A stretch of 41,806 nt of DNA, from the NCBI GenBank assembly GCA_019117485.1, contig DWZQ01000032.1, positions 1 to 41,806 of the forward strand, in the 5' to 3' direction. Shown here piece after piece: positions 36,782-41,806 of the stretch; within the stretch, counting starts at the first letter, position 1; each line of letters begins with the position of its first letter. The translations under genes were made by a program, and so were the position numbers. The notes under the pieces were generated by a model. The model made no database searches. It saw only the letters and a list, made by a program, of their open reading frames with translations, and was not told the DNA's origin. The stretch comes from Candidatus Agathobaculum intestinipullorum (GTDB lineage: Bacteria > Bacillota > Clostridia > Oscillospirales > Butyricicoccaceae).

Positions 36782-37081
36782 TTACTCCCTGGGAGACAGT
36801 TCTCCGCTATGAGCCTCCAGAGCTTCGATGCGGTGATCCTGTATCAAGATTTCCATCTGGCTGATGGCGATGGCGTTGGGATTTGCCAGCCGCTCGGCCT
36901 GACTCCTAAACGCATCGAATTCGACACGGTTAAAAGACGGGTTGTATAGAGATTTCCAAACACCCAGGAACTCAATCGTATTCCGGTTCCACAGCCAGTT
37001 TTGGATAATGTAGCGAGGATTGTCACTGTCCTTCAGCTTGGCGCTGTCAGTCAAGCTGATAAAGTCATCTCGCTCGAAATT
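36782..37081 (-). pseudogene. KilA-N domain protein, internally deleted and 5'-truncated
   Basis: The frame reads NFERDDFISLTDSAKLKDSD then PRYIIQNWLWNRNTIEFLGV and NPSFNRVEFDAFR, an unmistakable KilA-N start, a DNA-binding domain of phages and mobile elements. A stop codon sits nine codons before FISLTD, where intact relatives have about 20 more residues. After FDAFR the sequence jumps to SQAERLANPNAIAISQMEIL, which in relatives is the C-terminal tail, so the middle of the protein (roughly 150-190 residues) is missing in frame. Any product would start at the TTG at 37054 and have about 90 residues. It is most likely a decayed remnant. Confidence 0.7.
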
Positions 37082-38073
37082 TTATTGTACACTAATTTCC
37101 GCTCCCTTGACAACCAGCTTGTCCACTCGTCCGAACCTCTTTGCTGATTATTTTTTGGAGCAATCCCCGGCAGCCTTCCTCCACATCCCGCCAGGTCGTG
37201 TCGAAATCGTCGGTGTACCACGGATCGGCTACCTCGCCGGGACGGTCGGTAAAGTCCATCAGCAGGTGCATCTTGTCGGCAAAATCGCCGCCGCTGATCC
37301 GGTACATACTCCGCAGGTTGGCTCGATCCATGCCAATCAGAAGATCGTACTTCTCGTAATCGCTGTTCAGGAGATGACGGGCTCTCTTGCCGGAGCAATC
37401 GATGCCATGCTCGGACAGTTTGCGGCGGGCTGGCGGATATACCGGATTGCCGATCTCCTCGGTGCTGGTAGCTGCCGACTCGATTTGAATGCTCTGCTCC
37501 AGACCGGCTTTCTTCACCAGATCCTTCATAATGAACTCGGCCATCGGGCTTCTGCAAATGTTGCCGTGGCAGAGGAAAAGTATCTTGATCATGCGATGAA
37601 CACTCCAAATTGCTGTTTTCCAATTCAGAATAGCACGGAACATCAGATTCGTCGAGCTGGATTTCCAGATGGGCGTCAGAAGCGATTTTTCTCTGGAGTT
37701 CTGCCTTTGACCAGCCGAAACGACCAGCGGCACGAAGATACCAGCGCCGCTCCTCCGGCTCCATGTCTGCTTCCAGAATGACTACATTCTGTGTCCAACT
37801 GATCTCCATGGCCAGCGTCAGCAATTCGGGGGAGTCCTCATACATCCGATAGAAGTCCCGCATCCGGCGAAGGTTCCGCGGGGAAAAGCCGGAAGCATCG
37901 GGGAAATGGCTGTGCAGATATTCGGCTGCGGCCACTGCCGCGCCTTTCTCCGTCCGGGAACAGACGATGCGGCCCAGTTCGCGGCAGAGTTTCATCTGGG
38001 GCAGCTCAGCGTTCAGCGCAGCGTCCAGAGCTGCAAACATGGCGGAATAATCGATATTTTTGCGGATGTTCAT
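37051..38073 (-). CDS. DUF1016 N-terminal domain protein; frame continues through the phosphatase gene
   Basis: The first ~145 residues (MNIRKNIDYSAMFAALDAAL, EKGAAVAAAEYLHSHFPDAS, GFSPRNLRRMRDFYRMYEDS, WTQNVVILEADMEPEERRWY) match the DUF1016 N-terminal domain, a helical module otherwise joined to a PDDEXK nuclease (YhcG) and often seen near restriction or toxin loci. The start has AAAGGAGA about 4 nt upstream. From residue 161 the frame overlaps the phosphatase gene in another register and stays open for a further 180 codons with no recognisable family, ending at 37051. The true product may be the domain plus an unrelated tail, after loss of the original 3' end. Confidence 0.6.
   Translation of the reverse strand: MNIRKNIDYSAMFAALDAALNAELPQMKLCRELGRIVCSRTEKGAAVAAAEYLHSHFPDASGFSPRNLRRMRDFYRMYEDSPELLTLAMEISWTQNVVILEADMEPEERRWYLRAAGRFGWSKAELQRKIASDAHLEIQLDESDVPCYSELENSNLECSSHDQDTFPLPRQHLQKPDGRVHYEGSGEESRSGAEHSNRVGSYQHRGDRQSGISASPPQTVRAWHRLLRQESPSSPEQRLREVRSSDWHGSSQPAEYVPDQRRRFCRQDAPADGLYRPSRRGSRSVVHRRFRHDLAGCGGRLPGIAPKNNQQRGSDEWTSWLSRERKLVYNKISSEMTLSA
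37092..37592 (-). CDS. Low-molecular-weight protein-tyrosine phosphatase
   Basis: This 166-residue protein begins MIKILFLCHGNICRSPMAEF, with the P-loop CHGNICRS (Cys8 nucleophile, Arg14) and the general acid in VADPWYTDDF (Asp123). YEKYDLLIGMDRANLRSMYR is another family block. These enzymes dephosphorylate tyrosine or arginine residues in bacterial proteins. GGAG lies about 10 nt before the ATG. The start is inside the DUF1016 frame, and the stop is 10 nt from the broken 5' end of the KilA-N remnant. Its catalytic residues are intact, so it may be functional cargo. Confidence 0.88.
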   Translation of the reverse strand: MIKILFLCHGNICRSPMAEFIMKDLVKKAGLEQSIQIESAATSTEEIGNPVYPPARRKLSEHGIDCSGKRARHLLNSDYEKYDLLIGMDRANLRSMYRISGGDFADKMHLLMDFTDRPGEVADPWYTDDFDTTWRDVEEGCRGLLQKIISKEVRTSGQAGCQGSGN

Positions 38074-38109
38074 AGCTTCTCCTTTCCGGCAGAACCTGCC
38101 TTATTTTGA

Positions 38110-38163
38110 AACAGGCCAAAGAGAAGCACAGGAGGTGCCTCCTGCGTTTCTCTTTGGCCTGTT
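38110..38163 (-). terminator. Very long hairpin at the end of the metallophosphoesterase gene
   Basis: Perfect 16-bp arms, AACAGGCCAAAGAGAA and its complement, enclose a second stem, AGGAGG/CCTCCT. The structure overlaps the stop codon of the phosphoesterase and lies before DUF1016. Only TTTC follows, so termination may be weak. It may instead protect mRNA or reflect an inserted repeat. Confidence 0.5.
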
Positions 38164-38908
38164 CACACCACTTGTACCATCTGCTCCCAGAGCAGGACGA
38201 AGCGGTCGTCGATGATTTTGTTGTCGTGGTAATGTCCGAACAGCCAGTAGTGGAATTTGGCTCGTTCTTTGACTTCCTCCAAGAAGTCGGTCAGGTGGTC
38301 GTGAACATATCCACCGTTACCCAATATGTCCACGATGCTGGTTGGGGCACAGTGTGTGATCACATAGTCCATCTCATAGTGAATGCCTTCCAAGCTGTGC
38401 CGAGCTTCCTCGTACTCGGACTGGCTGGGAAGCTCCTGTTTCCACCAGGAGTGGTGGTTGACCCGGAAGCGCCCCCCATTCTGCGAAGGGTCCAGTATTG
38501 TTCTTCAAAATCCGGCGCTTTAGGATTCAGAACGCCGTCCTCGATGTCATGGCTCCTGGCTCCGCCCATGGTGAAGAAGGAGTATCCTTGCAGGTCAAAG
38601 ACTTGCCCGCGCATCAGATGGATCACATGGGGCCGGATTCGCTGGATCTTTCCGCCGTTCCATTCCTCTGTCGGATATTTTCTCAGCAGGTCGAAGTTTT
38701 CATGGTTGCCGCTGATGAACAGCGTGGTAAAGGGCAGATCCTCCAGCCAGTCCAGACTGCGCTCCTCTTTCTTGCCCCCATCCCATACGCCGCCAAAATC
38801 TCCGCAGATGATCATATAGTCTTCCTTGGTCATTCCGGCCTGCTCGGGGAAGTGTTCGGGTGCAAACCGCTGGAAGTTGCCGTGGGTATCGCCGGTAGCG
38901 TAGATCAT
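38163..38908 (-). pseudogene. Metallophosphoesterase, frameshifted in a G6 tract
   Basis: The frame starts MIYATGDTHGNFQRFAPEHF, with calcineurin-like metal motifs GDTHG, ICGDFGGVWD and SGNHEN. It then shifts at ATGGGGGGCGC (C6 at 38472-38477 on plus). Reading the next register restores RFRVNHHSWWKQELPSQSEY and later YVITHCAP and FGHYHDN, the remaining metal ligands. Adding one G would give a continuous 248-residue protein. The gap in one homopolymer and otherwise intact motifs point to a recent single-base loss, slippage-type switching or a sequencing error. GAAGGTG lies 7 nt before the start. Substrate unknown. Confidence 0.85.
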
Positions 38909-38931
38909 ATCGGTTCACCTTCTTTCGCTTA

Positions 38932-39361
38932 TTATATCATATCCTGTTCCACCTGGATGCCGCCGCGGAGGAACACCGTGATCTTCTCCGCCGAGTTGAC
39001 CTTAACCGTATCCACCAGCTGCCGGATGAGAGCTTCATCCCATTCGCTGATGTGGGTTGATGCCTGAGCCATCGCAGCAGCGGCATCCTCAATGCGCCGC
39101 AGGGCCTGTGCGTTGCTCTGGCGCTGTTCCTCGATAAAGGCTCGCTTTTCTTTCAGTGCGACAGCTTCATTCATAATGGCCCTCAGCTGGGCGGTGCAGG
39201 CGGAGGCGTCCTCCGCTCGAGCGGCTTCTGCCACCAACTCACGGGTCTGGTCATTCAGCTCGTCCAGCCGCCGCTCAATATCGGCAAGGCTCATGCTCTC
39301 GCCCGGAACCGGAGCCAGCTCCATTTCCATGGCAGAGGTGATCTGCCGGATCAGCGTGGGT
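38932..39361 (-). pseudogene. C-terminal remnant of a large serine recombinase
   Basis: About 140 residues remain. They comprise LIRQITSAMEMELAPVPGES, then the heptad-like SLADIERRLDELNDQTRELV and long helices, ending LIRQLVDTVKVNSAEKITVF and LRGGIQVEQDMI. This matches the coiled-coil and terminal part of the large serine recombinases carried by clostridial transposons and conjugative elements. The catalytic and zinc domains that should precede it are absent: just upstream the DNA changes abruptly to an oppositely oriented phage tail gene. It cannot be active. Confidence 0.75.
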
Positions 39362-39376
39362 CTCGAGATTTTCAAC
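39355..39376. other. Recombination (or assembly) junction between recombinase remnant and phage tail gene
   Basis: To the left the minus strand encodes recombinase, and to the right the plus strand encodes a tail hub protein; both are cut at the same place. The DNA around it is GTGGGTCTCGAGATTTTC. I see no insertion sequence ends here. Deletion between two elements or a misjoined assembly would both give this picture. Confidence 0.65.
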
Positions 39377-40255
39377 ATGCCGCCGGTCGAGAACGGCGAC
39401 CGGTATTTCATCCGCAAGGAATATGCAGATGCTGCGTCGATCGAGCGGTACGGCTTTTTGCAGTATATCGAGAGCGTCAGCGAGAACCCCGGCACGGCGC
39501 AGCTCGGCCAGATGGTGCGCACGCTCCTTGCGCAGAAAGACCGCGTCGGCCGCACGCGTACCATCAGCGAGATTTGGGGCTGCGACGAGGTAGTGAGCGG
39601 TACGGTGCTGGACTTCAACAGCCCGGCTTTCGGCATTTCCGGCCGCAACCGCGTGACGCGCGTTGTCCATCACTACGGCGGCGCGGGGCACACGATGGAG
39701 CTGGAGATCACCGCCCTCGACGAGCCGCGCGCGGCGGCTGCCGGCACAACGGATGCGGCGCGACAGGCCGCTGCCCAGCAGGACGCGGTGTCCGTCTGGG
39801 GCTTGCCCGACACGATTGGCGCAGGCTCGTCCGGCACGGGCGGGAACGGCAGCGCGGCCAGCTTTGTGTCGGTCGCGCGCGGCGAGGTCGGCTACCACGA
39901 AAGCCCCGGCAACATCAACAAGTACGGCGCGTGGGCGGGCAACAACGGCGCGGCGTGGTGCGTGTATTTCGTCTGCTGGTGCGCCGACCAGTCCGGCGCG
40001 CCCATCCCGACGGGCTACGGCGGGGTCAGTGAGATGCGCAGCTACTTCCAGTCGCGCGGGCAGTACAAGACGGTGGCGAGCGGCTACATCCCACAGGCGG
40101 GCGACCTGATGATACAGGGCGACCGACACATCGGCATCGTGACCGGCGCGACGCGCGCGGCCGTGCAGACGATTGAGGGCAACTGCTCGGACAGCGTGCG
40201 CGCCATGACGCGCTACTACTCGGAAATCACAGGGTTTTGCACACCTTGGGGATAA
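39362..40255 (+). CDS. Phage tail hub protein (XkdQ-like) C-terminal part fused to a CHAP hydrolase domain, 5'-truncated
   Basis: The frame enters at LEIFNMPPVENGDRYFIRKE, and YGFLQYIESVSENPGTAQLG, VGRTRTISEIWGCDEVVSGT and SPAFGISGRNRVTRVVHHYG are characteristic of the XkdQ/gpD-type tail hub of contractile (PBSX-like) tails. After a linker from about 39780, a CHAP domain follows: EVGYHESPGNINKYGAWAGN, the cysteine in GAAWCVYFVCWCAD, the histidine in GDRHIGIVTG and EGNCSDSVRAMTRYY. It would cut peptidoglycan during injection. The N-terminal half of the hub is missing at the junction, so the product is probably not made correctly. The stop is followed within 10 bases by the next gene. Confidence 0.75.
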   Translation, partial: LEIFNMPPVENGDRYFIRKEYADAASIERYGFLQYIESVSENPGTAQLGQMVRTLLAQKDRVGRTRTISEIWGCDEVVSGTVLDFNSPAFGISGRNRVTRVVHHYGGAGHTMELEITALDEPRAAAAGTTDAARQAAAQQDAVSVWGLPDTIGAGSSGTGGNGSAASFVSVARGEVGYHESPGNINKYGAWAGNNGAAWCVYFVCWCADQSGAPIPTGYGGVSEMRSYFQSRGQYKTVASGYIPQAGDLMIQGDRHIGIVTGATRAAVQTIEGNCSDSVRAMTRYYSEITGFCTPWG

Positions 40256-40264
40256 GGAGGGCGC

Positions 40265-40546
40265 ATGGCATACGACTATAAAATCGCAAAAGCCATTGTC
40301 GAGCATGGCGGCAGACGTGCCAAAAAGTCGCCCTATGCGGCGGCGTGGTACGAGGCAGTATGCGAGCAAGAGCGCCCGCAGCCGCTGATTTTCAGCGCGG
40401 TGGACGGCAATGTCCGCGCCGAGGAGGGCGTAAACCTCACCCTCACCGCGACGGCTGCCGCGCGGAATTGGGAGCGGGGCGAGCGCGCCGCCGCGATTTT
40501 GTCCGGCGGCGGGCTGCTCATCCTTGACAAGATTTCAGGAGGTTAA
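40265..40546 (+). CDS. Small phage tail/baseplate protein (DUF2577-like position)
   Basis: This 93-residue protein (MAYDYKIAKAIVEHGGRRAK...) has TAAGGAGGG 5 nt upstream of the start. Its place between the hub and the DUF2634 gene is where PBSX-type clusters carry XkdR (DUF2577), and the ending GERAAAILSGGGLLILDKIS resembles the strand at the end of such proteins. The rest shows no clear match, so I name it by context only. It is 10 nt after the hub stop and 3 nt before the next gene. Confidence 0.6.
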   Translation: MAYDYKIAKAIVEHGGRRAKKSPYAAAWYEAVCEQERPQPLIFSAVDGNVRAEEGVNLTLTATAAARNWERGERAAAILSGGGLLILDKISGG

Positions 40547-40549
40547 CCC

Positions 40550-41002
40550 ATGGCAGACGCGAAATTTTCCTTTTCCCCAACCGAGCTGCAGGGCATCCCG
40601 GCGGCAGAGGTCGGCCGCGTGCCCGCGTTCGACTTCGATGAGCGGGGGCGCGGCGCGTTCCGGCTGGTGGACGGTGCGCTGGTCGAGCGGACGGGCGCGG
40701 AAGCGGTCAAACAGTGGTTCGACCTGATGCTGCGCCAGCTGCCGGACGCGATCCCGGTCTACCGCACGGACGCATCCACCGCGCTGGGCGTCGACCGCAC
40801 GCTGTTGCAAACGCGCGCGCCGCTCGGCTTTATCACGGCCGAGATCGAGCGGCAGGTGCGCGAGACGGCGGCTTTTAACCCCGCAGTGCGCACGGTGGAC
40901 AGTTTCGTTTTTACCCGCCTGCGGCGCGGCCTGCAGGTGGAATTTAGAGCGCTCTTGCGCACGGGCGAACAGACGGAGGTGACGACCTATGTCGGCCAGT
41001 GA
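40550..41002 (+). CDS. DUF2634-family (XkdS/gp25-like) baseplate protein
   Basis: The 150-residue protein contains GRGAFRLVDGALVERTGAEA and VKQWFDLMLRQLPDAIPVYR, then RETAAFNPAVRTVDSFVFTR with the ending FRALLRTGEQTEVTTYVGQ. This fits DUF2634, the gp25/XkdS-like wedge component of contractile tails. AGGAGGTTAACCC precedes the ATG. It overlaps the baseplate J gene by 14 nt, as is common in these clusters. Confidence 0.75.
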   Translation: MADAKFSFSPTELQGIPAAEVGRVPAFDFDERGRGAFRLVDGALVERTGAEAVKQWFDLMLRQLPDAIPVYRTDASTALGVDRTLLQTRAPLGFITAEIERQVRETAAFNPAVRTVDSFVFTRLRRGLQVEFRALLRTGEQTEVTTYVGQ

Positions 41003-41806
41003 CATTTTGCAAACCTTGCTGGACGGGATGCCGGACAGCTACCAGAAAACGGTCGGCTATCCCACGCACGACCTGCTGGCGGCGGCAGCGCTGCGCATGC
41101 AGGGCACGGATGCGGAAGTCGCGGCGATGCGCGCGGCGCTCGACCCGGAAAACCTCGCGGGCAGCGACCTCGACCGCTACATCTTCCCGCGCGCAGGGCT
41201 TGAGCGGCGGCAGGCGACGTTTGCCACCGGCGTGCTAACCGTGACCGGCACGGGGACGGTGCAGCAGGGCGCGCTGTTTGAGAGCGGGGGCGGCATCCAG
41301 TTTGCCGCAAGCGAAACCGTGTCCATCACCGGTGAGGGGCAGGTGCGCGTCACCTGCCGGGTGGACGGCGCAGCGGGCAATCTGCCCGTGCACAGCATCA
41401 CGCAGATGCCGGTCACTTTGCAGGGCATTTCTGCCTGCGACAACCCGGAGCCGACCGCAGGCGGCTACGACGAGGAGGACGACGCGGCTTACTACGCGCG
41501 CTATCTGCTCAAAATCCGCACACCCGCCACCTCGGGCAACATCTACCACTACCAGAGCTGGGCGCTGGAGGTCGCAGGGGTCGGCGCGGTGCAGGTGTTC
41601 CCGCTGGCACGCGGGCCGGGCACGGTGGACATCGTGCTGATCGACAACACCGGCCAGCCTGCGCCGCCCGATCTGGTGCAGGCGGTGCAGGACTACATCG
41701 ACCCCGGCGGCACGGGCGAGGGCTACGGGCAAGCGCCGATCGGCGCACAGTGCCAGGTCGAGGCCGCGACCGGGACGGAAATTACGCTCACCGGAAAGGT
41801 GTTCAA
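40989..41806 (+). CDS. Baseplate J-like protein (XkdT-like), partial at right edge
   Basis: The frame starts MSASDILQTLLDGMPDSYQK and runs open to the window end, giving 272 residues. It shows GSDLDRYIFPRAGLERRQAT, then FATGVLTVTGTGTVQQGALF and the region YDEEDDAAYYARYLLKIRTP followed by ATSGNIYHYQSWALEVAGVG and AVQVFPLARGPGTVDIVLID. These are the hallmarks of baseplate J/gp47-like wedge proteins. Intact relatives have about 350 residues, so roughly 80 are missing beyond the edge. It continues the contractile tail operon. Confidence 0.9.
   Translation, partial: MSASDILQTLLDGMPDSYQKTVGYPTHDLLAAAALRMQGTDAEVAAMRAALDPENLAGSDLDRYIFPRAGLERRQATFATGVLTVTGTGTVQQGALFESGGGIQFAASETVSITGEGQVRVTCRVDGAAGNLPVHSITQMPVTLQGISACDNPEPTAGGYDEEDDAAYYARYLLKIRTPATSGNIYHYQSWALEVAGVGAVQVFPLARGPGTVDIVLIDNTGQPAPPDLVQAVQDYIDPGGTGEGYGQAPIGAQCQVEAATGTEITLTGKVF

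Noticed and set aside
39374-39648. N-terminal continuation of the recombinase frame to 39648
   Set aside because: This part is antisense to clear tail hub sequence and has no recombinase-like residues.

Overview
The window reads as the chromosome of a GC-rich Gram-positive anaerobe of the class Clostridia, most likely Oscillospirales (a Butyricicoccus/Ruminococcus relative). This is inferred from the Firmicutes S10-spc-alpha gene order with a KOW-domain gene between map and infA, the rimP-nusA-rnpM-ylxQ-infB-rbfA-nrnA-truB-ribF order, the zinc-type S14, L36 and adenylate kinase, strong AGGAGG ribosome binding sites, and a DUF4179 protein beside an ECF sigma factor. I cannot name the species.

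Layout. (1) 1-1080, minus: an ECF sigma factor and a DUF4179 membrane protein cut by the window edge. (2) 1264-1562, plus: a well-formed promoter, about 260 nt without a convincing ORF, and a strong intrinsic terminator; probably a small RNA. (3) 1773-10173, minus: a nine-gene translation/RNA operon read from a promoter at about 10263-10291 (rimP, nusA, rnpM, ylxQ, infB, rbfA, nrnA, truB, ribF). (4) 10475-27111, minus: 32 genes of the S10, spc and alpha ribosomal protein operons, from rpsJ to rplQ. The block is split by tandem terminators and a new promoter between rpsN and rpsH. (5) 27616-30882, minus: dusB, a second ECF sigma/zinc-finger anti-sigma pair, and a DedA-family membrane protein. 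(6) 31071-36056: a beta-glucoside cassette, with a PRD regulator on minus divergent from a PTS IIBCA permease and a 6-phospho-beta-glucosidase on plus. (7) 36057-39361: a scrap yard of mobile DNA, with a tRNA-like remnant, an internally deleted KilA-N gene, a low-molecular-weight phosphatase overlapping a DUF1016 frame, a frameshifted metallophosphoesterase and the C-terminal end of a large serine recombinase. (8) 39362-41806, plus: contractile-tail phage genes, beginning abruptly inside a tail hub gene that carries a CHAP peptidoglycan hydrolase domain, and running off the right edge inside a baseplate J gene.

The most unusual signal is a family of mosaic palindromic repeats in the spacers of the translation operons (about 1562-1733, 4981-5165, 7556-7700, 13505-13688 and 24698-25037). 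Copies share linkers and hairpin order while the stem arms differ in sequence but stay self-complementary, as if base pairing rather than sequence is what is kept. They sit within a few bases of stop codons and are co-transcribed with essential genes.

Two ECF sigma/regulator pairs flank the translation block on either side. I saw no CRISPR array, complete insertion sequence, rRNA or intact tRNA.
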